Positions 45,607-55,105 of a stretch of 64,000 bases of DNA are shown here, piece after piece; position 1 is the first letter of the stretch, and every line of letters begins with the position of its first letter. A program made the position numbers and the translations under genes. A model generated the notes under the pieces. The model was not told the DNA's origin, did not search any database, and saw only the letters and a program-made list of their open reading frames with translations. This stretch comes from Acidobacteriaceae bacterium. Its GTDB lineage: Bacteria > Acidobacteriota > Terriglobia > Terriglobales > Acidobacteriaceae. The stretch covers positions 604,797 to 668,796 of the forward strand of contig DASZBM010000001.1 in NCBI GenBank assembly GCA_035944135.1. Direction: 5' to 3'.

Positions 45607-46494
45607 CTAATGTCCTCCCTTGATTGTGCCGCGATTCGCGTAGAGACGCACGAGCGTCACTGAAGCCATGATGAGAGCGATCAGCACCAGCGCACCAGCC
45701 CACGCAAGGCGGTGCCACTCATCGTATGGCGAGAGCGCGTAGACGTAAATCTGCAGCGGCAACGCAGCGATCGGCTGCGTCAGGCTGAAGCTCCAGAAAT
45801 TGTTGCCGAATGCCGTAAAGAGCAGCGGCGCGGTCTCTCCGGCAACACGAGCGAACGCGAGCATGCAACCGGTGATGATGCCTGGCATTGCGGTGCGCAA
45901 ACTCACGGACAAAATCGTGCGCCACTTGGGGATGCCGAGGCCGAGCGCGGCTTCACGCAGCATGTGCGGCACGGTTGCGAGCATCTCCTCGGTCGTCCGC
46001 GTGATCGTGGGCACCATCATGATGGCGAGCGCCACGCCGCCGGCGAGCGCCGAGAACTTGAAGTGCACAACGATGAGCCCATAGGCGGCGATGCCCATGA
46101 CAATCGACGGAACGCCGTTCAGCACATCGGCGGTGAAGCGGATGAGGTTGCCCAGAAGACCGCCGCGGCCGTATTCCGCGAGGTACACACCGCCGGCAAT
46201 TCCGAGAGGAATGCCGATCGCGCTCGCCACAGCGAGAATGATGCCGGACCCGACGATGGCATTCGCCATGCCGCCGCCTGTCTCGCCAACAGGCGCGGGA
46301 ACCTTGGTGAAGAAATTCAGGTTCAGTGAGCTTGCGCCCTTGTAGATGAGATACCCGAGGATTGCGACAAGCGGGACAAGCACAATCACGGTGCTAATGA
46401 TCGCCAGTCCTGTCACCAGGTGATTGGTCAGCGTGCGGCGAACGCGTATGATGCGCTCAATCTGCGAGGAACGCTCTGGAAGTGCGCTGATCAT
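45607..46494 (-). CDS. pstA: Phosphate ABC transporter permease PstA
   Basis: 295 residues with six predicted membrane helices. The binding-protein-dependent transport domain (EAA loop [28 protein letters not shown]) is intact. It forms the phosphate channel together with PstC. The start overlaps the pstC stop by four bases. Confidence 0.96.
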   Translation of the reverse strand: MISALPERSSQIERIIRVRRTLTNHLVTGLAIISTVIVLVPLVAILGYLIYKGASSLNLNFFTKVPAPVGETGGGMANAIVGSGIILAVASAIGIPLGIAGGVYLAEYGRGGLLGNLIRFTADVLNGVPSIVMGIAAYGLIVVHFKFSALAGGVALAIMMVPTITRTTEEMLATVPHMLREAALGLGIPKWRTILSVSLRTAMPGIITGCMLAFARVAGETAPLLFTAFGNNFWSFSLTQPIAALPLQIYVYALSPYDEWHRLAWAGALVLIALIMASVTLVRLYANRGTIKGGH

Positions 46495-47546
46495 GCGGTC
46501 CTCGTTGACTCGCCGCGCGTGACCGCCCAGACGAGAAGCCGCGCGATCGCGTTCACCACAATCGTGACCAGGAAGAGCGCCAGGCCAATCTCAATGAGCG
46601 CGCTGATGTAGAGATCGCCAGTGGCCTCGGTGAACTCATTCGCAATGACGCTGGCGAGCGTATACGCCGGATTGAAGAGATTTTTGGCGATGTCAGGATG
46701 GTTGCCGATGACCATCGTGACTGCGATCGTTTCGCCCAGTGCGCGGCCGAGGCCAAGGATGACGGCGCCGACGATACCAAGCCTGGCATTGCGCAGTACC
46801 GCGATTCGCAGCATCTCCCACCGCGTGGCGCCCAGCGCCAGAGCAGCTTCGCGCTGGTGAATCGGCACTGCTTTCATCACGTCGCGGCTGATCGAGCAGA
46901 TGATCGGAAAGATCATGATGGCGAGGACGACGCTCGCGGTAAACATGCCCACGCCGAAGTTCGGTTCCGCGAAGAGTCCGGTCCAGCCGAACCACTTCTC
47001 GAGCAGCGGACCCGCCTGATCGCGCATGATCGGCACAAGGACTACCAAGGCCCACAGTCCGTAGACGACGCTCGGGATGGCGGCCAGAAGCTCTGTGAGA
47101 TACGAGATTGGGCCGCGCAGCGCCGGGGGGCAGATGTCGATCACGAAAATCGCAACGCACAGCGACAGCGGAACCGCCATCAGCAATGCGAGCAGCGACG
47201 AGACCAGCGTTCCGAAGATGAACGGAAGCGCGCCGAAGCTGCCGTTGACCGGATCCCAGTTCGAGGTCTTGAAGAACTTCCAGCCAAAAGCGTGAATAGA
47301 GAGCTGCGAATCGTGAATCAGTACCCAGAGGATCAGCGCGACGATGACAAAGATACTCAGCGCAGAAACGAGCATCAGCCCGCCAAAGCTGTTGTCGGCT
47401 ATGCGGCCGGAGCTACGTTCCTGAAGAAATCTGCGGATTTCAGAGGGCTGAATGCGTTTCGGCTCGTCCGGCGGCATCTGCTCGGGAGTCTTCCCTGCAG
47501 GCTCAACAATCGGCGTCCGCAGGGTGACTGGGTTGGGCTGAGTCAT
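46491..47546 (-). CDS. pstC: Phosphate ABC transporter permease PstC
   Basis: 351 residues, longer at the N terminus than usual (Pro/Glu-rich, about 50 residues) before the first of six helices. The EAA loop is SISRDVMKAVPIHQREAAL then ALGATRWEM. It pairs with PstA in the inner membrane. A terminator-like hairpin and a Pho-box-like repeat lie in the 99-base gap after pstS, so pstC may have its own phosphate-controlled promoter. Confidence 0.96.
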   Translation of the reverse strand: MTQPNPVTLRTPIVEPAGKTPEQMPPDEPKRIQPSEIRRFLQERSSGRIADNSFGGLMLVSALSIFVIVALILWVLIHDSQLSIHAFGWKFFKTSNWDPVNGSFGALPFIFGTLVSSLLALLMAVPLSLCVAIFVIDICPPALRGPISYLTELLAAIPSVVYGLWALVVLVPIMRDQAGPLLEKWFGWTGLFAEPNFGVGMFTASVVLAIMIFPIICSISRDVMKAVPIHQREAALALGATRWEMLRIAVLRNARLGIVGAVILGLGRALGETIAVTMVIGNHPDIAKNLFNPAYTLASVIANEFTEATGDLYISALIEIGLALFLVTIVVNAIARLLVWAVTRGESTRTA

Positions 47547-47575
47547 AGGGTGCCGTTTAGAGCGTAGGGGCGAAG

Positions 47576-47593
47576 TGTGAAAGGACTGTAAAT
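47576..47593 (-). promoter_or_regulatory. Candidate Pho box before pstC
   Basis: On the minus strand this reads ATTTACA-GTCC-TTTCACA: two 7-base repeats with a 4-base spacer (11-bp period). It lies 30 bases before the pstC ATG. A similar 7-4-7 pair occurs before the porin gene. Confidence 0.45.
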
Positions 47594-47604
47594 TGAGGCA
47601 GGAA

Positions 47605-47638
47605 ATAAGCCGCCGGATAGCGGTATCCGGCGGCTTAT
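47605..47638 (-). terminator. Strong hairpin between pstS and pstC
   Basis: Perfect 15-bp stem (47605-47619 with 47624-47638) and 4-base loop, directly after the pstS stop. It is followed on the minus strand by a TTATTTCC stretch. It may lower transcription from pstS into pstCAB or protect the pstS mRNA end. Confidence 0.75.
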
Positions 47639-47645
47639 CTGTAAG

Positions 47646-48662
47646 TTAGTGGATCTGCTTGATCGTGACACGGACCTTGTCCGCCACGACCTTTGGCAGC
47701 GGAGCGTAGTCCAGGGCAGATACCTCAGACTCACCGTGATCGAGCATCCAGTTCAGGAAATCGACCATGACCTTGCCCTTGGCTTGGTCCGGCCATTGCT
47801 GCGGAATGAGCAGCCAGGTAAACGAGGAGATCGGATAAGCATCCGCGCCGGGAGCATTGGTGATGGAGACGCGGTAATCGGCCGGCATATTCTTCGCCGC
47901 ACCGGACGCCGCTGCGGTCACGCCGTCCACGGTGGCCTTCACGTACTTGAACGATGCGTTGCGAACCAAGCCGAAGGACATGTGGTTCTGCAGCGCATAA
48001 ATGAGCTCGACATACCCGAAAGCACCCGTCGTGCTGCGCACCATGCCCGCAACGCCTTCATTGCCCTTCTGCCCGATGCCGGTCGGCCATTTGACCGACG
48101 TTCCCTTGCCGATCTGCTGCTGGAAAGCCGGTACGACCTTGGAAAGAAAGTCCGTCCAGATGTAGTTCGTGCCGGATCCGTCGGAGCGATAGACAGGCAG
48201 GATGCGCGTGTGTGGGAGCTTCACGCCCGGGTTGTCGTGCTGCAGATTCCCGTCATCCCACATCGTGATCTTGCCGAGATAGATGCCGGCAATGACCTCC
48301 GGCGCGAAATGCAGGTCCTGCGTTACGCCCGGGACGTTATATACCGGTACCACCGCACCCAGCACGGTGGGGATATGGATGATGTTCACGCCGTGGTTTC
48401 TCGCTTCGGCGAGCTGCTGGTCATTCATCGGTCCATCCGACGCACCGAAGTCCACCGTTTTCTGCGTCACCTGCTGGATGCCCGCGCCCGAGCCCACCGA
48501 CTGATAGTTGATGTGCACGTTCGGGTGCTGCTGTGCGTACTCGGCAAACCAGCGCGAATAAATCGGATTGGGGAAAGTGGCGCCCGCACCATTCAGGTTT
48601 TGGGCCCATGCGCCGGTCGCCATCATGGCAATCACAGCGGCGGAAAGAAGTTTCAGTCTCAC
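47646..48662 (-). CDS. pstS: Phosphate ABC transporter substrate-binding protein PstS
   Basis: 338 residues from GTG 48662, with GGAGG seven bases upstream and a signal peptide of 21 residues ending WAQ. The periplasmic phosphate-binding fold is shown by LNGAGATFPNPIYSRWFAEY, NYQSVGSGAGIQQVTQKTVDFGASDGPM (split), YRSDGSGTNYIWTDFLSKV and FGYVELIYALQN. It binds phosphate and delivers it to PstCA. It follows the porin gene by 130 bases. Confidence 0.96.
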   Translation of the reverse strand: MRLKLLSAAVIAMMATGAWAQNLNGAGATFPNPIYSRWFAEYAQQHPNVHINYQSVGSGAGIQQVTQKTVDFGASDGPMNDQQLAEARNHGVNIIHIPTVLGAVVPVYNVPGVTQDLHFAPEVIAGIYLGKITMWDDGNLQHDNPGVKLPHTRILPVYRSDGSGTNYIWTDFLSKVVPAFQQQIGKGTSVKWPTGIGQKGNEGVAGMVRSTTGAFGYVELIYALQNHMSFGLVRNASFKYVKATVDGVTAAASGAAKNMPADYRVSITNAPGADAYPISSFTWLLIPQQWPDQAKGKVMVDFLNWMLDHGESEVSALDYAPLPKVVADKVRVTIKQIH

Positions 48663-48755
48663 GTTGGATCCTCCGGGTTAGTGCGGCTCATGTTGCACCG
48701 CATTGAGTTCAAACTCCTGGCCCTGCGCCTCGACCTGCCTACGTAGGACGCCGCC

Positions 48756-48783
48756 ACGCGGCGAGACGTCAGCCTCGCCGCGC
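48756..48783 (-). terminator. Possible terminator or attenuator after the porin gene
   Basis: 8-bp perfect stem (48758-48765 with 48774-48781) ten bases past the porin stop; no T-run. Confidence 0.4.
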
Positions 48784-48793
48784 AAGCCCACGT

Positions 48794-50749
48794 TTACGGG
48801 ATGTAATAGCGCATCTGGAAGTGCAGCATCGAATCGCTGACCTGGGGCGCTGCCGGAGTGGTCGAGCTTCCGACCCCCGACCAGAGTCCGCGCTTCAGAT
48901 AGCTGTAGGTTGCCGAGTACTGCAGCTTGCCATACTTCGAGTCGTTGATCGGCCGCCACTGGAAGCCGAACATCGGCTCCTGGATATACCGGGTCGGCGA
49001 CCCGCAGGTGGACGCGCTGAGATTGCCGGTAAAGCCGCCGTTGCCGATGGTGCTGGAAGGCGCTGCCGGCGCGTTGTCGCAGCCGCCGTCGTTCAGGTTC
49101 GTCGGGCCGTAGCCCACGAGCGTACCCACAGGGCTGGTGTAGACCGTACGCTGCGCATACTCGCCACCGTAATAGGCGAAGATGTCGAACTTCTTGGACT
49201 CGTGCGTCTCGATGCTGAGCAGGCCGTGATAGTTGCGAATCGGCTCAAGCGTCTCGTCCGGACGGAGAGTAACGTCCGCCAGCTGCGCGGATCCATAGCG
49301 CCCGACACCCTGGCCGGCCATCGCCTGCACGGCAACCTCGGCGAACTTGCCGAAGTAGCCACGCGCGCTGCCAAACACACCACCCGCATCAGCCGTGTGC
49401 TTCGAATAGGTCTGCGTATAGGTGAATGTCGGCGTCGAACCTGTGATTCCCCAGGTCACCGGGTAGTAGTAGTCGCGGAACCAGCGAGCGAGACCACCGA
49501 TTTCAGCGTGGAACTTCGGCGCATCGAACGCCGCCTTGATGATCAGGTCCGGAGCCACGTTATTGGCGTAGGTCGCGATGTTGCTGGTGGTCGCCGTCAC
49601 CGAGGTCACGCAGGTTGACGTCGAGGTCGGCGTCGAGCAGGTAGTGGTCGTGGTCGTCGCACCGGCCGAGCTGGCGGCAGCATTGTAGAGACCACCGTTC
49701 TGTCCGAGGCCGCCGAAGAAATACTGGTTCGGGTTCGTGCCGTTCGCCGTGAAGCTCGTGATCTGCGCCTGCTCCAGCGAGAGGGCCGCCGTGAGACCAT
49801 GCGTCTCACTCGAGCCAAAGTGCTGCTGCAGGCGAATGCCCGGCTGCCGCTCCCAGCTATAACCGACGAGGTACTGCGCATCGATCGTCTGCGGCTGAAT
49901 CTCGGTGCGAGCATCCGTTCCGCGACGGTCCTCCGTTACCAGCGACCAGGTCTGGCCGCCAGTTACAGCGAAGCCATTCTGGAAGGCTGCGCGGCCCCAG
50001 ATCTGGCGCTGACGCAAAACATAACTGTTGGACTGGTTGTTGTTGGAGGTGGTGCCCGCCCCCAGGAAGTCCATCTCGGCGTAGCCCGTCAACTTCATGC
50101 TGCTGGTGGGCTGGCCCTCAAACAGAACACCGAGCCGGCTCTGGCGTCCCGAGAAATTCAACTCGGTCGCCGGAAACTGGTTCGCACTCGGAAACGGAAT
50201 GCTATTCAGCGGCGTGTTGACGTCCGAATTCAGCGTGTGCTGACGCCACACACCTTCAAACGCGAAGAACGCGACCGGCGTAATGGTCAGGCCCTTGTAG
50301 TGCAGCGCCACCGGGTTCTCGATCTCACTCTTGATCGCCGCCTGATTGTTGACGACGGTCTCCTGCAGACCGGTATTCGTGGTCTTCATGTCAGCCACAG
50401 TGCTCTCGAGCGCCTGTTGCTTGGTGCTCGTTTCGGCCGCCGTCTGCTGCGCCTGATTCGCAGCCGTGGTCGCCGTCTCCGCCTGGGTTTGTGCCGCGGT
50501 TACAGCCTGCTGCGCCTGGCTCACCTGCTGGTCGCGTGTCGAAAGCTGCGACTTCAGAGCGTCAATCTCGTCCTGCTGCGCCTTCATCTGTTCACGAAGC
50601 TCACGTAGCTCAATCTCTGTGGCGCTCTCTTTCTTCGCCCTCGTTTTTTTCGTCGTATGCGTAGTTGCCTGGGAGAAAGTTTGAGCTGGGGCGTACCCCG
50701 AAACGAGCGTTGCCGCGAGCAACACCGTCCACAATCTGGCTGATTTCAT
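48794..50749 (-). CDS. Outer-membrane porin, probably phosphate-related
   Basis: 651 residues from ATG 50749 (GGGGATT just upstream, signal peptide of about 22 residues). After the signal comes a coiled-coil region of about 100 residues (LRELREQMKAQQDEIDALKSQ, split), then a beta-rich domain with FEGQPTSSMKLTGYAEMDFL and a C-terminal aromatic strand (LHFQMRYYIP). The coiled coil is like the trimer stalk of some outer-membrane porins. Its position between phoR and pstS, and the Pho-box-like repeat in front, suggest phosphate uptake across the outer membrane. That role is inferred from context. Confidence 0.8.
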   Translation of the reverse strand: MKSARLWTVLLAATLVSGYAPAQTFSQATTHTTKKTRAKKESATEIELRELREQMKAQQDEIDALKSQLSTRDQQVSQAQQAVTAAQTQAETATTAANQAQQTAAETSTKQQALESTVADMKTTNTGLQETVVNNQAAIKSEIENPVALHYKGLTITPVAFFAFEGVWRQHTLNSDVNTPLNSIPFPSANQFPATELNFSGRQSRLGVLFEGQPTSSMKLTGYAEMDFLGAGTTSNNNQSNSYVLRQRQIWGRAAFQNGFAVTGGQTWSLVTEDRRGTDARTEIQPQTIDAQYLVGYSWERQPGIRLQQHFGSSETHGLTAALSLEQAQITSFTANGTNPNQYFFGGLGQNGGLYNAAASSAGATTTTTTCSTPTSTSTCVTSVTATTSNIATYANNVAPDLIIKAAFDAPKFHAEIGGLARWFRDYYYPVTWGITGSTPTFTYTQTYSKHTADAGGVFGSARGYFGKFAEVAVQAMAGQGVGRYGSAQLADVTLRPDETLEPIRNYHGLLSIETHESKKFDIFAYYGGEYAQRTVYTSPVGTLVGYGPTNLNDGGCDNAPAAPSSTIGNGGFTGNLSASTCGSPTRYIQEPMFGFQWRPINDSKYGKLQYSATYSYLKRGLWSGVGSSTTPAAPQVSDSMLHFQMRYYIP

Positions 50750-50858
50750 GAATCCCCTACGGATATGGCTAAGGTGCGCGCGCAGGACAATGCCGCTCGG
50801 CGGCGAAGCCGGCGCTTCCTTGCTCAACATGTCCGTTGTCCTCATACTCGCAACTCGA

Positions 50859-50898
50859 TGTAAATGAACCGAGAAGGGAACGTAAACGGGATGTAAAA
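50859..50898 (-). promoter_or_regulatory. Candidate Pho box region before the porin gene
   Basis: On the minus strand: TTTTACA-TCCC-GTTTACG (50898 to 50881), then a third ATTTACA at 50865-50859. The 7-4-7 form matches the site before pstC. Confidence 0.45.
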
Positions 50899-50958
50899 AC
50901 AGGCGGATCCGCAGGTTTTTCAGCACGCTGCGTGAACCCGAATCCTGTGGAGTTGCGT

Positions 50959-52359
50959 CTATCGCTGGTTCGCCACGGGCAGCGAAGAGATTTCGGAGGG
51001 AGGGGCAGGGATGCCGCTAGCCTGCGTCGGCAACGTGAAAAAGAAGCTGCTGCCGTGGCCCAGCTCGCTCTCCACCCAGATGCGTCCACGCTGCGATTCG
51101 ACGAGGTGCTTGGCGATCGCCAGCCCCAGTCCGGTGCCGCCCGACTCCCGCGACCTCGCCTTGTCCACGCGATAGAACCGCTCGAATATTCGGCTCAGAT
51201 GTTCCCAGGCGATGCCGCCGCCGAAGTCCCGGACGCGGAAACGAACCTCGGGATGGCCGACTGGTCTGTCCACGCTGAGCTGCACCCGCGCACCCTTCGG
51301 TCCGCGGCCGTAGTTCAACGCATTCTCGATGAGGTTGCTGAGAATCTGCACGACTGCGTCGCTGTCCGCGACAACCTCGCCCTCGGCCGCAACGTTGACC
51401 TCCAGCGTGCCGCCCTTCTCCTTCACAACACCTGCGACCGCTGCCTCGGTCTCGCGCACAAGAGCTGCAATCGCAACGGCTCTCGGCTCCAGCTTCTGCT
51501 CGCCCGATTCCACGCGCGCCAACGCCAGAAGATCGTCGGTTAGCCGCGCCATCCGCCGTGCGCTCTTCAGGATTGCCTGCAGGAACTCATGCTCTGAAGC
51601 AGCCGGCAGCGGATGCTCGTCTGCTTCCAGCAGCATCTCGACGTATCCCTGGATGCTGGTCAGCGGTGTGCGCAGCTCGTGCGAAACATTGGCGACGAAC
51701 TCCGTCTGCGCGCGCTCCACCTGCTCGATGCGTGTCACATCGCGCAACACCACCACGGCGCCGCCCTCCGGCATCGGCGATGCACTTACGGCAAACACTC
51801 TGCCGGGAACCAGGGACACGAGGTTCCGCTCCGAGTATTCGCGCGTCTCGAGCGCAACATGCACGCAGTCCAGCACCTCAGGCGCGCGAATCGTCTGCAC
51901 CAGGGAGTGGCCCGCGCGCACCGAGCCGAAGGAGTCCACGACCAGCCGCTGCATCGCCTTATTGGCCCAGATGATTCGGCCTGAGGAGTCGATCGACGTC
52001 ACCGCGTCCTGCATCGAGTCCAGCAGCGCTTCCAGCTTCTCGCGCCGCTCCGCGCTTACCGCGAAGCTGCGTTGCAGCTCCTCTGCTGCCGTGCGGATCG
52101 TCACTGTCAGGCGGTCGTGCTCGCTGAATGTGGGCTTTAGTTCAATCTCGCGACCCTCGCCGAGCGCGACGATCGCGTTTTCAACCGATGCGTCGTCCTG
52201 CCGGCAAAGCCGCACGATATTTGCGGCCAGGGCCACCGAAAGCGCCAGGCCCAACACAACCGCCACCCAGGCATCGCGGACCAGAAGCGTCGCGGCGCAC
52301 AACAGTGCACACACAACAGCGACTCGAATCACGATCTGAAGGAAGAGGCTTCGTTTCAT
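50959..52359 (-). CDS. phoR: PhoR-like phosphate regulon sensor histidine kinase
   Basis: 466 residues. Two N-terminal membrane helices with almost no loop (residues 5-48), a PAS domain (LLDSMQDAVTSIDSSGRIIW), HisKA with the phospho-His in FVANVSHELRTPLTSIQGY, and HATPase_c with NLIENALNYGRGPKG, RDFGGGI and GGTGLGLAIAKHLVE. This domain order is that of PhoR, which has no large sensor loop and reads the PstSCAB-PhoU state. It heads the porin-pst-phoU cluster. No phoB is next to it in this window. Confidence 0.88.
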   Translation of the reverse strand: MKRSLFLQIVIRVAVVCALLCAATLLVRDAWVAVVLGLALSVALAANIVRLCRQDDASVENAIVALGEGREIELKPTFSEHDRLTVTIRTAAEELQRSFAVSAERREKLEALLDSMQDAVTSIDSSGRIIWANKAMQRLVVDSFGSVRAGHSLVQTIRAPEVLDCVHVALETREYSERNLVSLVPGRVFAVSASPMPEGGAVVVLRDVTRIEQVERAQTEFVANVSHELRTPLTSIQGYVEMLLEADEHPLPAASEHEFLQAILKSARRMARLTDDLLALARVESGEQKLEPRAVAIAALVRETEAAVAGVVKEKGGTLEVNVAAEGEVVADSDAVVQILSNLIENALNYGRGPKGARVQLSVDRPVGHPEVRFRVRDFGGGIAWEHLSRIFERFYRVDKARSRESGGTGLGLAIAKHLVESQRGRIWVESELGHGSSFFFTLPTQASGIPAPPSEISSLPVANQR

Positions 52360-52574
52360 AATGTCCTGTGGGCCGAAGTTCCAGGGGCGGTCCTGACGCA
52401 GGTGTTCTTACCACCATTAAATGCCCTCGACGAACCTCACGTAAAAATGCCCCGTAGATAGTGCCATCTTGTGCACTGACCCTGGAGCACACCTTCCCCT
52501 AAAATCAGCGCTCAGCCCCCGCGATTTGCCATCCCTGCCATCCGTGTCGCATAGTGTGGCGCGGTGGCAATCGC

Positions 52575-53273
52575 ATGAACAAGCTCTATCCCAGCGCCGA
52601 CGCGGCGCTCGCAGGCCTCGCACGCGACGGGATGCTCCTCGCCGTCGGCGGCTTCGGTCTCTGTGGCATCCCTGAAGCTCTGATCGCTGCCCTCAAAGCC
52701 ACCGGCGTGCGCAACCTAACGGTCGCCTCCAACAACGCCGGCGTCGATGGCTGGGGACTCGGCGTGCTGCTCGAGTCCCGCCAGATCCGCAAGATGATCT
52801 CCAGCTACGTCGGCGAGAACGCCGAGTTCGAGCGGCAGTTCCTTGCCGGCGAGCTCGAGGTCGAGTTTGCCCCGCAGGGCACGCTCGCCGAACGCATGCG
52901 GGCCGGAGGAGCCGGCATCCCCGGCTTCTACACCCGCACCGGCATCGGCACAGACGTCGCCAAAGGCAAGGAGGTCCGCGAGTTCGATGGCCATCAATAC
53001 CTGCTCGAACGCGCCATCAACGCCGACCTGGCGCTCGTGAAAGCCTGGAAGGCCGACACTCACGGCAACCTCGTCTATCGGCGCACGGCGCGCAACTTCA
53101 ATCCCAACGTTGCCACCTGTGGCCGGATCACCATCGCGGAGGCCGAGATCATCGTCCAGCCCGGCGAGCTCGACCCAGACGAGATCCACACTCCCGGCAT
53201 CTTTGTCCAGAGGCTCGTCCACAATCCCCACCCTGAGAAGCGCATCGAGCGCCGCACAACCAGAAAGGAATAG
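52575..53273 (+). CDS. scoA: CoA-transferase subunit A (succinyl-CoA:3-ketoacid type)
   Basis: 232 residues from ATG 52575. Family I CoA transferase alpha subunit: LLAVGGFGLCGIPEALI, LTVASNNAGVDGWGLG, GGAGIPGFYTRTGIGT and HGNLVYRRTARNFNP. Together with subunit B it moves CoA between succinyl-CoA and acetoacetate for ketone-body or related acid use. It has no good SD sequence; a start seven codons upstream (52554) is possible. Subunit B follows after three bases. Confidence 0.9.
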   Translation: MNKLYPSADAALAGLARDGMLLAVGGFGLCGIPEALIAALKATGVRNLTVASNNAGVDGWGLGVLLESRQIRKMISSYVGENAEFERQFLAGELEVEFAPQGTLAERMRAGGAGIPGFYTRTGIGTDVAKGKEVREFDGHQYLLERAINADLALVKAWKADTHGNLVYRRTARNFNPNVATCGRITIAEAEIIVQPGELDPDEIHTPGIFVQRLVHNPHPEKRIERRTTRKE

Positions 53274-53276
53274 CCG

Positions 53277-53915
53277 ATGCCCTGGACACGACAGCAAATG
53301 GCGCAACGCGCCGCCGAGGAACTGAGAGACGGCTTCTACGTGAACCTGGGCATCGGCATTCCCACGCTCTGCGCCGGCTGTATTCCCGCCGGCATTACCG
53401 TCGTCTTCCAGTCCGAGAACGGCCTGCTGGGACTCGGTCCGTACCCGCTCGAATCCGAGGTCGACCCTGACCTCATCAACGCTGGCAAGGAGACCGTCAC
53501 CTTCCTTCCCGGCGCCTCCACCTTCTCCTCGGCCGACTCCTTCGCGATGATTCGCGGTGGCCACATCGATCTCGCGATCCTGGGCGGCATGCAGGTCTCT
53601 GAATGTGGCGATCTCGCCAACTGGGTGATTCCCGGCAAACGCGTGAAGGGTATGGGCGGGGCCATGGACCTGGTGAACGGCGTCCGTTATGTGGTCGTCG
53701 TGATGGAGCACACCGCGCCGGATGGCAGCCCCAAGCTGCTACCCGCCTGCACCTTGCCGCTCACCGGAACCTGCGTGGTCCACCGTGTCATCACGGACCT
53801 CGGCGTCATCGACATCACGCCTGAGGGCTTCGTCTGTGCCGAGCTCGCCCCCGAGGTCACCTTCGAGCAACTCGCCTCGAAGACCGGAGCGCCTGTTCGT
53901 AGAACGAGCGCCTAA
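53277..53915 (+). CDS. scoB: CoA-transferase subunit B (succinyl-CoA:3-ketoacid type)
   Basis: 212 residues, normal for the beta subunit. The catalytic Glu is in [45 protein letters not shown] and [23 protein letters not shown] complete the pattern. It forms the active enzyme with the subunit coded just before. Its stop overlaps the convergent SDR gene by four bases. Confidence 0.93.
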   Translation: MPWTRQQMAQRAAEELRDGFYVNLGIGIPTLCAGCIPAGITVVFQSENGLLGLGPYPLESEVDPDLINAGKETVTFLPGASTFSSADSFAMIRGGHIDLAILGGMQVSECGDLANWVIPGKRVKGMGGAMDLVNGVRYVVVVMEHTAPDGSPKLLPACTLPLTGTCVVHRVITDLGVIDITPEGFVCAELAPEVTFEQLASKTGAPVRRTSA

Positions 53916-54838
53916 CCCAGAACCGGGTACACCACCCCGGTCAGCTCCTCGCTGACGGCCCACAGTCTGCCGCCCGCCTGCTCGTCCAAGGCCTGGGGTC
54001 TCGGCTGAACCACCTTCGGGTAGCCGCCCATCTCACCGAAGCCGCCCGGTCCGATGTACTCGCCGCCCTGCACCTCAGGCACTACCGCGGCGTACAGCGT
54101 AGGCAGGGCGCCTTTCGCGTCGTCCTGAAACATCAGGCTGCCAAACATCTTCATGAAGCGGCTCTTAAAGTCCGTCCCGTACTGCGCAATGCTTGTGACC
54201 GAAATTCCGGGATGCACCGCGACGCTCACCAGCCTGGTGCCCGTCTCACGCGCGCGCCGATCGAGCTCCCGCGCGAACAGAATATTCGCGAGCTTCGACA
54301 TGTTGTACGCGTCCCACGGCGTGTAGCTCTTCTCGCCCTGCAGGTTGTCCCACTCCATCTTGCCGTTGCGGTGCGCCAGCGAGGCCACGGTGACCACGCG
54401 CGGCGCTGGCGCCGCGAGCAGCGACGGCATCAGCAGCCCGGTCAGCGCAAAATGCCCCAGGTGGTTCGTTCCGAATTGTCGCTCAAAGCCATCGGGCGTC
54501 TGCTCCCGCTTCGGCAGCGCCATAACGCCGGCATTGTTCACCAGCACATCCAGCCGGGCGCCACTTGCCGTGAACTCTCCGGCGAAGCCGCGGATCGAGG
54601 CCAGCGAAGCCATGTCGAGCGGCACGAGCTCCACCTGCGCCTGCGGCACCTCAGTAACGATCCGCGTGCGCGCGGCCTCACCCTTGCCGCGGTCCCGCAC
54701 GCCCATCAGCACGTGGGCTCCATGCCGGGCCAGCTCCCGCGCCGCCTGGAAGCCGATCCCACTGTTGGCCCCGGTGATCAGGACCGTCTTGCCCGCCTGC
54801 GGCGTCATCGCCGCGGCCGTCCACCTTGCATTCGCCAT
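53912..54838 (-). CDS. SDR family oxidoreductase (retinol dehydrogenase-like)
   Basis: 308 residues. [22 protein letters not shown] cofactor loop (here [13 protein letters not shown]), [19 protein letters not shown], and the catalytic Tyr/Lys in [18 protein letters not shown]. This branch of short-chain dehydrogenases includes retinol dehydrogenase-like and protochlorophyllide-reductase-like enzymes. The substrate is unknown. Confidence 0.88.
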   Translation of the reverse strand: MANARWTAAAMTPQAGKTVLITGANSGIGFQAARELARHGAHVLMGVRDRGKGEAARTRIVTEVPQAQVELVPLDMASLASIRGFAGEFTASGARLDVLVNNAGVMALPKREQTPDGFERQFGTNHLGHFALTGLLMPSLLAAPAPRVVTVASLAHRNGKMEWDNLQGEKSYTPWDAYNMSKLANILFARELDRRARETGTRLVSVAVHPGISVTSIAQYGTDFKSRFMKMFGSLMFQDDAKGALPTLYAAVVPEVQGGEYIGPGGFGEMGGYPKVVQPRPQALDEQAGGRLWAVSEELTGVVYPVLG

Positions 54839-55105
54839 CGTTCTGCCTCTCCTGAGCTGGCCGCTGAGCCCTCTGCCTCCATGCTAACAACCGATTTTTT
54901 GCCCCTCTCAGCCGCCCTCCAGCACACCTTCTTTGCTTCATCCCCCATCGAACATCGAGGACGTACCCGGAAAGCCCCGCATGGCTGTAAGATGAGGCTT
55001 TGCGTCGTGGGTTACAATCGGACGGCAAGGCCACCAAGCTGGAAGCTCACCGAGCGCGCCTTGGCGACGCGAAGAGCAAGATTTGTTGAAGGGGAAGGTT
55101 CTCTC
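54839..55105. other. 267-bp divergent intergenic region
   Basis: It lies between the SDR gene and the TPR lipoprotein gene. GGGGAAGG stands just before the lipoprotein start. No gene is supported, although the lipoprotein frame stays open through it. Confidence 0.5.

Noticed and set aside
54212..55105. 298-codon N-terminal extension of the TPR lipoprotein
   Set aside because: It is antisense to the SDR gene, and a ribosome binding site plus lipoprotein signal mark the real start at 55106.
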